The position numbers and the translations under genes were made by a program. A stretch of DNA of 64,000 bases. Source: Athripsodes cinereus. Taxonomy: Eukaryota; Arthropoda; Insecta; Trichoptera; Leptoceridae. Below the pieces are notes generated by a model, which did no database searches, was not told where the DNA came from, and was given only the letters and a program-made list of their open reading frames with translations. Every line of letters begins with the position of its first letter. Position 1 is the stretch's first letter. Positions 39,103-50,076 of the stretch are shown piece after piece. The stretch spans positions 15,371,572 to 15,435,571 of the forward strand of contig OX388325.1 in assembly GCA_947579605.1 (NCBI GenBank). The letters are read 5' to 3'.

Positions 39103-39596
39103 CAGGGATGTTGCGGATGTCGATTTTTACACATCCGCGGATGTGAATGCGGATGCGGATTTTTGAAGGCTCACATCCGCGGATGCGAATGCGGATGCGG
39201 ATGTTTAAGATGTTATAGAAAAAAGTAGGAACTATCTTAGTTGGTAGGCCCCACTGTCAAATATGTGACGAAATTTTTGCTACAGTAATAATATGGATTT
39301 TTTGGCGATTTTTTTTCTTCTTTGTTATTTGCAAAAATAAAATAAAACCGGCAAAAATAAAAACGCGTCGGATCTTGTCACCATTATTTTCGTTCCCATT
39401 GGTTAATGTCAAGTGCAAACGGCACGCGCCTTTCGTCGGCCTCGCCCCATTTCTTTCTTGTCGCAAATTGTCTTACATCGCATCCGCAATAACATTCGCA
39501 TCGATTATTGCGGATGCGGATGCGGATGCAGATGTCCAAATACATGCGGAAGCTCCGCATTTGCGGATGCGGATGCGAATATTCGCAACATCCCTG
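39103..39596. mobile_element. non-autonomous hAT element with GCGGAT repeats
   Basis: CAGGGATGTTGCG on both strands. 8-bp duplication CTACATAC at 39095-39102 and 39597-39604. Subterminal regions carry many GGATGCGGATGC copies in opposite orientation, probable transposase sites. The interior is AT-rich with no ORF. Confidence 0.93.
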
Positions 39597-39813
39597 CTAC
39601 ATACTGTTATTATTATTAGAAAACATGACAGGGGAGGAAATTAAACCAATCTACTAACCTACCTACATCAAATTTATCACACAGATGTTCTCAATCATTG
39701 TTTTGTCAAATTCCAATATTGATACATACATCCATCTATATTATCTATATTTTCATTATGTTAACCCTCCTTTACACGAGACTTGTCTCTATAAGGAGGA
39801 TGTTTAGATTTAA

Positions 39814-40397
39814 GGGGCCCGTTTAGCAAAAACGGTAAAATATTAAATTTTCAACAAATTTGTTAAAAATACAAACTATTTGTAAAATATATACATTTTT
39901 TATTCATCCTATCAAGCATATAAATGCTATAGATTTTAGCAAACTCTTTTTAGTAAGTATACAAAAAATCGAGTTCGTGTAGTGATTTTTGGTTTCAAAA
40001 TATGAGAAATTTTATCAAAAAAATATTTTTTAAATCGGTCAATATCCATATGAAAAAAAACAAAAAAAAATATAATTTATTTGTTCTATAATTGTAATAA
40101 CTTTCTAACTATTCGTAATATTAAAAATATATACCTATATGAAAATTTGTAGGATTCTCGTGCATTTATGTACCAAACACACCCCCGAATTCGATTTTTA
40201 GAAATATGCTTTTTTTATAAAGGAATACTATGAAGCTATAATCAAGTTTTTTTAAGTTAAAGTTTGATATTGGTAATTAATATTTGTTATCGTATTTTAT
40301 CAAATCAAAATGCTCGTAGGGCCAACAATTTTTAAGAGTTTGTGTACCAAACATGTTGAAAATTGAATGTTTTTATCGTTTTTGCTAAAGGGGCGCC
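39814..40397. mobile_element. TTAA-flanked element with GGGGCCC ends
   Basis: TTAA at 39810-39813 and 40398-40401. The termini are GGGGCCCGTTTAGCAAAAAC and, reversed, GGCGCCCCTTTAGCAAAAAC. TTAA targeting fits Kolobok or piggyBac; the GG-starting ends favour Kolobok. 584 bp, no transposase. Confidence 0.75.
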
Positions 40398-40565
40398 TTA
40401 AGTTTTTATCAAATAATAGTCTATATGTATATTATATTGTTATGTCTGTATTAATTGTTATGTTAAATAAAATAAATAAATAAATAAAATAAAATATTAT
40501 CACAGCTTCTCTCACGTGTTGGGTAACCAATGACTACAACTGCATGTTATAAACATACAAGCTTG

Positions 40566-41220
40566 CAAAAAAAACAAATTTTATTTTTTTATTTTATTTA
40601 TTCAGTAAGGATCAGACAGTTGAAACAATTAGTATAGACATTAAAGGACAACAATGAGCAAACCAATTAAGATCCCCTTTTTACCAATCTAATAAACATA
40701 AATTTGAGACTTAAAATGATAAAACACATAAAAATGTAAAAAAAATGTGAAAATGTAAAAATGTGTAAAATGTAAAAGTGTAAAAAAAGTGTAAAAAATG
40801 CAAATAAATGTAAAAAAATATTACAATGTATAAAATGCAAAAAATGTAAAAATGCGAAAAATGTAAAAAAGTATAAAATGCAAAATGTATAAAATGTAAA
40901 AAAGCAAATAAATGCAAAAAATATAAAATATAAACACATAAAATATAAAAATACACAAACACAACCCACCAAAGTCCACTAATCCAATCCCCAAAAGTAG
41001 CGTTTACCATGTTAAAGAAGTAGGAAAGCAAATTCCCTTATGGAACAACAGATGAATCCAGGGCCCCCGAGAAATCCTCTCTGAACTCTCGCTCACTCGA
41101 TGAAAAGAAATCCAAACCCCGAAAAAATGAGTTATAAAGCGCGCAAGTTCGCCTTAAAAATGAATTTTGCAAATAGTTTGTGGATCTTGTGGGCAATCCA
41201 AATAAATTGGCTGATTGCAC
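40566..41220 (-). pseudogene. LINE C-terminal fragment with repetitive 3' UTR
   Basis: The minus-strand peptide NSFLRRTCALYNSFFRG and LDFFSSSEREFREDF (41045-41170) resembles the extreme C terminus of a LINE reverse transcriptase. Downstream on that strand, 40720-40960 is a low-complexity run of AAAATGTA-like words, and it ends at 40566 in AT-rich tail sequence. Confidence 0.55.
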
Positions 41221-41349
41221 CTTTATACACGTATATTATAAACATCGAGTTTTACAGGAAAATTTTATGACATACCTATTGAAATTTCGAGTTTTTTCGA
41301 GAAAAAACATGAAGAAGCTCAGAACATCAAACAAGTATTGTTGATTCCT

Positions 41350-42340
41350 TTATGAATCACACTGTATTATAATCACACTGTTAAAGACATTTACGTTGTC
41401 TTTGTTCTGTTCAATAGTTAAAAGAGTTCCAATAATATTTATTTGTGGAATTGAAAATCGGTACATTATTTTTTCATTAAATATTTAATATATTATAAAG
41501 GAAACCGTGTAATTTTTTATTGTTATTTGTTTGCGGAATTGATACAGTGTATTATCGATCAAATCAGAATTTTCGGTATTTTTGACTTGTCGAGATATGG
41601 AACTGGACAGCCGCTATATGGATCGTATGCCCCACAGTTTAAGGAATATAGTTCAAAAGCCATTATTATTACTTCCATGTCATCAAGTTAGATATTACAT
41701 GACGTGTGTCCTCTATAGGTGCTCCTTCCCTTCCATTCCATTGTATGTAGATATACCTATCTACCGTGTGTCACATCCATACAGAATACATCATCTATCC
41801 AGTTCCACAACACAACAAGTCAAACATTTCTAAATCTTGATTCTATCTATCTATCTATTTCCTCACACCGTATCCCAAGTGGGGTAGGCAGAGAGAACGG
41901 AACGCCAATTAGATCTGTCCTTACATACTTCTTTCGCCTCTTCCACAGTCATACAATTTCTAATGCACGCACGTCGATTTCTCTTACTCAAAACACGGCC
42001 GTCATTGAAAATTTGATCTACATGTTCAAGCCATGTAGTTCTCGGACGCCCGCGCTTCCTCACACCCCTCCTTTCAGACAAGTATATCCTCTTTGTCATT
42101 CTTTCCTCTTCCATTCGTTCCACATGACCAAACCATCTCAATTTGATTCAATTGGTAATTTACACAATCAACTCCACTCTTTCAATTCCACAAACAAATA
42201 ACTTTTAAAAAATACACAATTACCTTTATAAATAAATAAATAAATACTACACAAATAAATACTTCGTATTATATAATTATTGATCGGAACAAAGACAACG
42301 TACATCTCAGTGCAATTATTATACAGTATTATTATTATCT
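41350..42340. mobile_element. element with ~200-bp diverged inverted repeats, carrying a LINE fragment
   Basis: ACTGTATTATAATCACACTG, TACGTTGTCTTTGTTC, TATTTATTTGTG and GTTATTTGTTTGCGGAATTG on the left recur in order, reversed, on the right (TACGTTGTCTTTGTTC near 42300, GTTATTTGTTTGTGGAATTG near 42190). The interior holds a family B LINE tail and ~270 bp of unassigned sequence. Confidence 0.55.
41838..42141 (-). pseudogene. LINE ORF2 C-terminal fragment, family B
   Basis: The minus strand reads RWFGHVERMEEERMTKRIYL, RRGVRKRGRPRTTWLEHVDQ, ending SAYPTWDTV and an (ATAG)n tail at 41841-41859. About 85 percent like 37140-37806 by eye; heavily 5' truncated. Confidence 0.8.
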
Positions 42341-43051
42341 CATTGAAGAGGACAGCTACTGGACAATACCACTACACATATCTTGGGTAGGGATGGTACA
42401 ATGGCTTAAAAAAAGAGAATAAATTTAAGTATTCAGATGATTTAAATACATATTTAAACTGAATATAAAGAAGGTAATTCAATAAGAAAGTGGTGTATGA
42501 GGTCGATTGATTGTATCGTTGATGATAGGTTTGTTGTTGTTTTTTTTTGTTGTTGTTATTTTTGTTTATTTTATATAATTATGGTAAATGAATTATGTGT
42601 GTGATGTTCTATATTGATTAAGTTTGATCGAATTTGTTTGATTATTATTAAAAACCCTATAACCCCTCAAAGCACGAACTCTGCTCAATTTTGAGGGTAA
42701 AAAAAAAACCAGATAATACCTATAAAGATTTGTATAATTGTGCTTATTGTATATTTGTATGTGTTTATTATTATCTCAATAAAATATTTGAATTTGAATT
42801 CAGAATTCCGTCTCCTAATGCATGTGCATGCTGCAATATAAATAATGTTCTACTTTTTTTATTATTTTATGAATCTTTAAGTGCATTGTTGCTTGCATGT
42901 GCGTTTTTAATTTTCCTTGTTTTTTTTTATAGACGTATAGCCGTATATTCCCCATACTGCTTGTTTATTACATATCTAAATGAGTGAATATGTTTATTAT
43001 TTTTGCTATTTATTATGATATGTACTAATGTATATTTCTTCAATTTTATTA
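42341..43051. other. gene-free stretch
   Basis: A GTT-rich simple run at 42530-42570 and a piece of the 18408 repeat near 42660. No exon recognised. Confidence 0.35.
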
Positions 43052-43385
43052 ACTGGGTTAGTTTAAAATTTAAAAACATCGCATCCCAGTAGGCCTAGTC
43101 AAAACACATTTAAGCGTCACGATTTCGTTTCGTTTTCGTCCAAACGCGGACGACGTTGCGAGAACGCGTCAATTTCCGTAGCTACTTGAGTATTTTAGCT
43201 ACGAAAATTGACGCGTTCTCGCTACCTCATCTTGTTTGAACGAAAACGAAACGAAAACGAAACGCTTAAATGTGTTTTGACTAGGCCCACTGAGGTAAAC
43301 TCGCCCTCTGTACATTGAATTGTATAGCACTGATAATTTTATGATTTAAAATATTGTAATCAATGTAATAATAAAATATTTTATT
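43052..43385 (+). mobile_element. LINE 3' terminus, family A, split by a MITE
   Basis: ACTGGGTTAGTTT before 43087 and GTAAACTCGCCCTCTGTACA after 43292 are the two halves of the family A terminus. They are separated by the palindromic MITE. Confidence 0.6.
43087..43292. mobile_element. palindromic MITE, CAGTAGGCCTAG family (copy 2)
   Basis: CAGTAGGCCTAGTCAAAACA on the left and CAGTGGGCCTAGTCAAAACA on the right. Arms include ACGCGTCAATTTCCGTAGCT. Younger than the LINE end it interrupts. Confidence 0.85.
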
Positions 43386-43477
43386 GATTACAAAAATCAT
43401 GAGAAATTGACGAGCTCATTGACTAAAGGGAATATTTTATAAGTGTACAGTGTACAGCGAAAAAGAAAATCTAAAAT

Positions 43478-43808
43478 GTATATAAAATTCTCATGTCACG
43501 ATGTTTGTTATCACACTCCTCCGAAACGGCTGGACCGATTTTGATGAAATTTTGTGTGCTTATCGGGTGTAGGTCTGAAAAACGGCCAACATCTATTTTT
43601 TATACCCCTAAAAGTTAAGAGCGGTCCACCCCGATGTATTTTTGGTCAAAATTTTATAAGTATTTATTTTTTTATGATGAGGCATTAAAAAATACATACA
43701 GCCCTAAATTTTCACCCTTCTATCATGAACCCTTTTTTTTTAATAGCGATATTTGTATATGGCAAATGTATACTTAAATGGCAAAACAACGTTTGCCGGG
43801 TCAGCTAG
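43478..43808 (+). mobile_element. short non-autonomous Helitron
   Basis: Starts near TATAAAATTCTCATGTCACG. Carries CTCCTCCGAAACGGCTGGAC and GATTTTGATGAAATTTTGTG, typical of lepidopteran Helitrons. The 3' end has a hairpin (GGCAAA/TTTGCC, 43780-43797) followed by GGGTCAGCTAG and T, a CTRR|T terminus. No Rep/helicase. Confidence 0.85.
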
Positions 43809-44184
43809 TAAATAAATAAAAATGGTCGGAATAAAAACTCTTCATAGTTTCCTCTGTGTTATTATGTAAAATCCATTTTGGGATCATTCTCATACAACAA
43901 ACATGAGGAGATACTTGTAAAGTTTATTATTTCGTAAGTAGAGTCTGTCCCTGTTGACATAGAAAGGAGTGGGTACTTCTGAATGAATTCTGATTCTGGG
44001 TACAAGAGGACTCTCCGAGAGCCTGAGTACATAAGACAACACTGAATGACTGACAACAAGAACAGTAGGTACTCCAGTCAGGGTTACACTACATAATAAT
44101 TATATCAAAGTGCTGAGAGAAGTTTGTACTTATTAAACATTTACCCGAAATAGAAAAATAAACGGAGTTTTCAACTGTTATTTT
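43809..44184. other. unassigned stretch with short open frames
   Basis: On the minus strand, 43862-44092 has two overlapping open frames of 60-70 codons without recognisable domains. I cannot support an exon. Confidence 0.25.
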
Positions 44185-44310
44185 CAAGTATTTTTTTTTA
44201 TTTTCCAAAAATATTACATACAAAAATAACATAAAAACATTTTTATGCAATATATTGCCCCACTAGACCAAAATCTGTTCTGGAGCAATACTAAGAAAAA
44301 TAAGACAATT
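44185..44310. repeat. dispersed repeat shared with 31715-31830
   Basis: GCAATATATTGCCCCACTAG, CCAAAATCTGTTCTGGAGCA, in inverted orientation to the 31.7-kb copy. Probably LINE 3' UTR. Confidence 0.5.
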
Positions 44311-44398
44311 AATAAACAACACAATTAGATTACTAAGAAAAAATAACACAATTAAATAACCAAGCAAAATAAGGCAATTAAATAACACAATTAAAAAT

Positions 44399-45425
44399 TA
44401 GTGTTGTGGAATTCTATCCCCTGGAGCACCCGGTAAAGAATTGGTCTCCCACTCTTCTGCGTAAGTTTTCGACATTTTACATCTTGAATTCAGCGATGAG
44501 GTTTGCCACCCATCCTGAATGTCTTGATTTTATATTGGCACGAAGAGGACAGTTTGCATGTTTCTTACATGCAGCTGGTCTGCTGGCTACCCCATTTGTG
44601 AGATATGCCGTGATGGTATAGTAGTAGTAGTTGTGGAATTCTCAAGAAATAATTTTTCGAGAAATTACCGTGAAATTTCTCGAAAAATTTCTCGAAATAG
44701 AGAATTTACAGAGATTTTTTATTTACTTTTTATTTAACAGTATAATAATAATAAATAATTTATTCAATCAATCAATAACAGTGTACAAATGTTGAGACAA
44801 TTTATCACCAATATGGCTACGATTATTAATTATGGTGTAATTTGAGGCAAATATATTTTTTATTGATCATTTTTACAATGTTCAAAAGAAAAATGTAATC
44901 AATATCAATAAAAAATGGTAATGTGTAAAAAGAATACTAATATAATTTTAACCCGGCATCGCTTGGGTTTAAATAAACAGATAACAGCAAATACATGAGT
45001 TATTGAAAAAATGGAGTAAGCGCTTACGTAAATAAAAGTAATAAAAACCTCTTCACAATGAAAAAACTCGAAGTTTGACACCTCGCATGCCCATATTTAA
45101 TTAACAAAAAATGTTGGGTACCTACATAGAAAAAGTGCTAATAACTGATGAAAAATCTTGATGTTTGACACCCCACATGCCATATTTAAGTTAAAAAAAA
45201 TTGCAGGTACCTACATGGAAAAAAGTGTTAATAACCTCTGATTTGGGCCTTAATCAGCCCTACAAATTTTTGAAGGTTGGGTGCGAAGTGTACTGGGTGA
45301 AAGGTCATTATACCACTAAGAAAAATTATGGAGAAAAATTTCTCGTCCATTAGAGGAGAAATTCTCGGAGAAATTTCTCGTTCTCAAGAAATTTCTTTGG
45401 AGAATTTTCTCTTCTCACATCACTA
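44399..45425. mobile_element. non-autonomous hAT element, same family as 8599
   Basis: TAGTGTTGTGG on the left and TAGTGATGTGAG as reverse complement on the right. 8-bp duplication TTAAAAAT at 44391-44398 and 45426-45433. It is in reverse orientation to the 8599 copy and shares its interior (GGTGATAAATTGTCTCAACA on the reverse strand). It contains a SINE near its left end, ~300 bp absent from the first copy, and two ~90-bp tandem units with GTTTGACACC and GGTACCTACAT at 45058-45240. Confidence 0.9.
44416..44630 (+). mobile_element. SINE with (TAG)n tail inside a hAT element
   Basis: 12-bp target duplication TTGTGGAATTCT at 44404-44415 and 44631-44642. Body GGAGCACCCGGTAAAGAATT through GCCGTGATGGTATAGTAGTA. 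Shorter than the 34886 copy by an internal deletion after GTAAGTTTTCG. Confidence 0.88.
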
Positions 45426-45433
45426 TTAAAAAT

Positions 45434-46348
45434 ATAACCAGACTCTCCGATGAAATACCCGGATATTTAGATATGAAAGAAGTGTGTAAGGATATTTATA
45501 TAAAAAAGTTAATAATTTGGGTCTTAATATAATATTTTTTGTCCATTTTGGGCCAGTATTTTACGTCGCACCAATTTAATAAAAAATGAAAACATCCACA
45601 TGTGATTCTTTGCCATACACAATATTCTCAATCTTTTTTCGATCACCGCCCAAATCACCAAAATTTATAGTGCTCTCACAAGCAATTCCGTCTTTTTCTT
45701 TTGTAAGGGCACACGGAGCCTGCGATCAGAGCCTCCGACTTCACGGGAGTCTCGAAATGCCGATATATTTGCCTAGACGACAATAGAGGAACTATTTTTT
45801 TTTTCGGTTTTCAAGCAGATTTATAATTAATTTAAATTCAATTTTTTTCCAGAGAGTGGGCAAAATTTTTTTGTACAAAAGTGACTTAACTAGAGAGGCA
45901 GAGAAAGCTAAATATTTTCTTAAATTTTATTAAACGACAAATTGTCTCAAGGGTCCCACCAAAAGTTAAGACCAACTAATTATTAAAGCAACTAAACAGT
46001 TGCTTTAATAAAGTTGCCAGTGCGCGGCAGGTTTTGTTCTGTCTATAAAGATTTTTTATACTCGGCGGCAGAATTGCCATCCACACTTCTCAGCATTATA
46101 CAACCAGATAAGTCTCCATATGATCAGTCATGGTCACACAAAAACTTAACAGTCTAATGCCGGGAAAAATTCACCTATCCAGTTATACAGGATATCAAAG
46201 GATTAGGCTCAGAACGCGGGTTCAAAATACCAGCATTGTGCCTGAAATATCTGTGTTCAAAAACTTTTTTACAATATTACAAGTGTTTATTATAATAGAT
46301 TTTTGAATTTTAATGTACAAATTAACCGGTAAATCTAATTTTAGTAAA
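45434..46348. other. gene-free stretch
   Basis: A 66-codon frame at 45586-45786 shows no domain. A perfect small hairpin (TATTAAAGCAACT arms) lies at 45978-46010. Nothing else recognised. Confidence 0.35.
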
Positions 46349-46639
46349 TTATTTATTAAAGATTTCGGAGTTATGTACCCCTGTAGCTGACATGACTAAA
46401 GGTATTATATAAACGGACCTAGAATGCCAAATATATTTTATTTCTCCTGCTAGTTCTGTATATTTACGTATTTTTTCTGCGACGGTTGTTTGTATATTAT
46501 GTGTATTTGGGACAGCGATGTCTATTAGGTACGTTATTTTATTACGTTTATCATGTAATACTAAATCGGGTCTATTATGATGTATTTGTCTATCTGTTAT
46601 TGTTTTATTTTTTATCCAACTTTTTAATATCAGTTTTTT
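46349..46639 (-). pseudogene. LINE C terminus with restriction-like endonuclease domain
   Basis: The minus-strand frame reads LILKSWIKNKTITDRQIHHN, then RPDLVLHDKRNKITYLIDIA, VPNTHNIQTTVAEKIRKYTE and WHSRSVYIIPLVMSATGV to a stop. RPD...DIAVP fits the PD-(D/E)XK core of the restriction-like endonuclease at the C terminus of R2/R4-type site-selective LINEs. The frame breaks upstream at a poly-A run near 46640. Reverse transcriptase not seen; remnant only. Confidence 0.65.
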
Positions 46640-47128
46640 TTATTCAATTCGTATGCCATTGCCTTTCATAATTGCTTTAGCACCTTCCATTTAGGTATTT
46701 CCTGGAATCTTCCAGAATCTACAAAGGGGTGCTTTCATCCAAATTGAGAAACACTACCCTTGTACGAGTAGCTATATTTAGGCATTTTCCTAATTCAATG
46801 CGGTATTTGAGACATTTAGATATTATACCCGGTGTCATTTAGACTTTTTTTACACATTTCCAACACAATGGAAAGGTCACCAGGCATTTTATTATATTAT
46901 ATTCTTTTATAAGTATCACACATAGGTACCGATCTACACAGTTTTTAGCAGATAAAAAAAAACAGCTATGGGTTATTTATAAAAATACGCGCATATTTTT
47001 CAATGGACACAACAGATTTAACAATGGATAATGCAACATTACAATTAATGATTTACATCGCCAATTATAGTATCCAATATTTGAGTAATACAATAGCATA
47101 ATATTCTTAAAATCTTTATTATCTAGAT

Positions 47129-47657
47129 CAGTGGTTCTTAACCTGGGTTCGATCGAACCCCAGGGGTTCGGTGAGTCAGTCTTGGGGGTTCGGTGAAAAT
47201 CATTTTAAAGGCAAGATAGTTTTGCGAGTTGGAAAAATAATAAAATACTCCGATAATTCCTTCAAACCGCCATCACAAGTTTGAAAAACAATGTTGTCAG
47301 TTTATTCATACAATCCAAATATTACATCTTATTATTACGGCAATCCTTTTCGGAAATGTTCGACATAAAAACGAAGAAGAGGAATAGATTTTGATGTGAA
47401 AATGCAGAAGTTACACTGGTTTGAAGCAAATATCAATTAATTATGTTTCATGTTTTGATTTAACCATTAAAATTTAATGTTTTGATCTTTGTTTTTTTAT
47501 TTTTTTTTTCATTTTGTACACCTATATATAGATATATACCATGTTTTGAATTTGTTAAAATCTAATTTTATTTTTCTAATTAGGAGGGGGTCGGTGAATG
47601 CATAATAATTATGTAACTGGTGGGGTTCGGTACCCCCAAAAAGGTTAAGAACCACTG
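47129..47657. mobile_element. non-autonomous hAT element
   Basis: CAGTGGTTCTTAACCT on both strands. 8-bp duplication ATCTAGAT at 47121-47128 and 47658-47665. The left interior has GGTTCGATCGAACCC and GGGGTTCGGTGA; the right repeats GGGGTTCGGTA. No transposase. Confidence 0.93.
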
Positions 47658-47923
47658 ATCTAGATTCTTAAAATAATTATTGAAAGAGGAAGAGAAGGAA
47701 GGGAGAAGGGAACATTTAATTCTTGTATAATTTATTTTATACAATGTGTATTCACCCGAAAAAATATGAAGCAGCAGGGCCACTCTTGTTACGATCTAAA
47801 TACGGTATTAATCTTGTCTAGATCTTAAACTTTACAATGTTCTAAGTGACTTGAATCAAAAATACATGCATGCCAATCCCGTAGTAAATAAGAATCATCT
47901 ATTTTAACATTTACATTAGTGTT

Positions 47924-48165
47924 GTGCTGAAATGGCAATGGGCTGGTTACGTGGTAAGACGAGATGATGGCAGATATACTTCCAGAATTCTTGAATGGAG
48001 GCCGTGGGAGGACAAAAGAAACGTAGAAAGACCTCAAAAAAGATGGGTTGACGATATTGTCCAGGTGATGGGAAAACAGTGGTATCGTGTTGCTCGAGAT
48101 AGGAAAGTGTGGAAAAGTTATGAAGAGGCCTATATCCAGTAGTGGAGAGAAGAAGGCTAGCAGTT
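47924..48165 (+). pseudogene. RTE-like LINE C-terminal fragment, family C
   Basis: 72 open codons: WQWAGYVVRRDDGRYTSRIL, EWRPWEDKRNVERPQKRWVD, DIVQVMGKQWYRVARDRKVW, ending EEAYIQ. This is the tail of an endonuclease-reverse transcriptase LINE. 5' truncated, inside the CWG element. Confidence 0.75.
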
Positions 48166-48477
48166 AGTACGTGACATATCTCCAAGAATGTGCCAGACAT
48201 TGGTGTAGTTTAAAATAGGATAGTACAAAAATAGATATTTTTTTATGAAACATTATCTTCTAATTTGTCAGAAAAAAAAATCTGATTTTTGGATACAAAA
48301 ATGAGATGTACAAATCATTGTGATGAAATGAGTACACCTAAACACTATTTTAAAGTAAAAATAACTTTATGTACTAATACCTGGACACAACCTTATATAC
48401 CATTAACCCCGCCCACTTCATCCCTCTCCTTAATTATTTATTGTATTTTAACATTTTATCTTTATTTATTTATTTAT

Positions 48478-48592
48478 TCTTATTTTACTGTACATTGATT
48501 ACAAACAATTACATAAAATGTATACATTCAAGTTAGAGACAATCAATATACAGAGGGCGAGTTTATCATAAAGGCGTGATCTCTTCCAACTA
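48478..48592 (-). mobile_element. LINE 3' terminus, family A
   Basis: Reversed it reads GGGTTAGTTGGAAGAGATCA, GATAAACTCGCCCTCTGTAT, then an AT-rich tail with TGTACAGTAAAATAAGAATA. Confidence 0.65.
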
Positions 48593-49157
48593 ACCCAAAT
48601 CTTTATCATTAAGTTTTAAGTAATTATTATTGAAAATGGACGTATGTCCGAAAAGCTTCTAATATTAGTACCTATTTCAATCAAGTGAAAAAAAACAGTG
48701 TTTTTTTAATTTTATTTTATAATCTAAAAAAACAAATGATTTCAAATTACTCACTTCTCGCATCTTTCTTATTACTCACTTTTCGAGTTTAAGATATAGA
48801 CAAAATTAAGATCGTATTTAGATCTTGACAAGTTGAGTAATCCTGCAGATCTCAGCTTATTTCTGGATAACGTGAGTGGGTGTATTAAAATAATCTTTGT
48901 ATCTAAATATAGACATTAATTGAGTGAAGCGTATTTACTTAGATAAAGATAAAGCACAAGAGAATGACAGATACCTAATATTATCTACTATAAATAATAT
49001 TATTGTCTATACAATAAATTTTGTATTTCAGCGAGAAAATACCAGAGGCGTCCTTTCAAATGCATCGCATGCCTTTAATGACGATATACGACTTTAGATA
49101 GGCCCTGTTTTTCTGAAATTTGTAAACAAAAATGACGTGAAACATCTTAAAGGAGTT

Positions 49158-49310
49158 CGTCGGTAGCCAGGAGGTAGAGTCTCAGTCTCTTGCATAAGAG
49201 GTGCGTGGTTCGATCCCAGATGCCGGCAAACTTTCCTTTCATGACACAAGCTTTTAGCTTACGGTTTATAAAGTTGTATTTGGGTTATAACTACATCTTT
49301 AAGTTGTAGT
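49158..49310 (+). mobile_element. tRNA-derived SINE
   Basis: A box TAGCCAGGAGG, B box GGTTCGATCCC near 49209, tail CATGACACAAGCTTTTAGCT and TTGGGTTATAACTACATC. Third copy of the 15072 family. Confidence 0.75.
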
Positions 49311-49429
49311 CAAATATAAAAATAGTTCAAAGAATGAATAGTGCATCGTTATTTTTGTCTTTAGAGCGTATATTTATTATTTATTTATTCATTCATATAC
49401 CAATGTCTGATACATTCTTAGGGTTGAAT

Positions 49430-49586
49430 TGCGTACCTCCTACAACCATAATAGTCTGTACCTAAATGTTGAAAACGACTACCCTCAGCTATCGTGGGGT
49501 TGGTATGAACGTATTTTTGACTATAGTCACTTCGCGCATTAAAGTAAGATCAAGATCGTGTTAAGATTGTCTCAAGGGTAAATCTG
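49430..49586. mobile_element. right-end fragment of the CWG-family MITE
   Basis: TTGAAAACGACTACCCTCAG, TTTTTGACTATAGTCACTTC, then GGGTAAATCTG and CTG. Matches the 58717 copy; left end missing. Confidence 0.55.
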
Positions 49587-50076
49587 CTGGTTAAAATCGA
49601 GATAGGTATGTTTATCGATGTTATCTTTACAATTAACCATTGTACCTAGGTCATATATGTAAATTAAACACATTATACTATCATTTATAAGGCATAGAAA
49701 AGACAACGTCATCTTGATTAGTAATGCCCCGGACGCGTATTTTGAAAGTATACAATGCCAGTACACATTCATAGTGTTCGTGCAATGTATGTTTTCAAAT
49801 CGTGGAACGAAAAATAGTCTCAGAAAATATACACGATTTCTGCATAATTGTCGTGTATACTTTCTGACGCTGATTCAGTGAAGCATATTTTGAAAGTATA
49901 CAACGCCATTACGCACAGGTTGGGACTTCTCGCATATAGTTTCAAATATTTATAAGCATAAATATTATTAGAAACTATACATGGTTACTACGCTCTTATT
50001 ATAAACATTATTTTTATTATAAAAAATATTTAATAACTCTAAAGTTTGTACATTCACAGAGTGAAAATTCATTATG

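Larger units (their letters stand above)
47775..48845. mobile_element. long CWG-family element with CAG duplication (copy 2)
   Basis: CAGGGCCACTCTTGTTACGA on the left and CAGGATTACTCAACTTGTCA on the right, followed in both by GATCTAAATACG, TTAAT.TTGTCTA and ATCTTAAAC. CAG lies at 47772-47774 and 48846-48848. The 1071-bp interior contains two LINE pieces (47924 and 48478), so it has grown by insertion. Confidence 0.7.

Noticed and set aside
41719..42201. 160-codon plus-strand frame
   Set aside because: Antisense of the family B LINE tail joined to flanking sequence by chance.
45586..45786. 66-codon plus-strand frame
   Set aside because: No recognisable motif; similar-sized frames are expected by chance.
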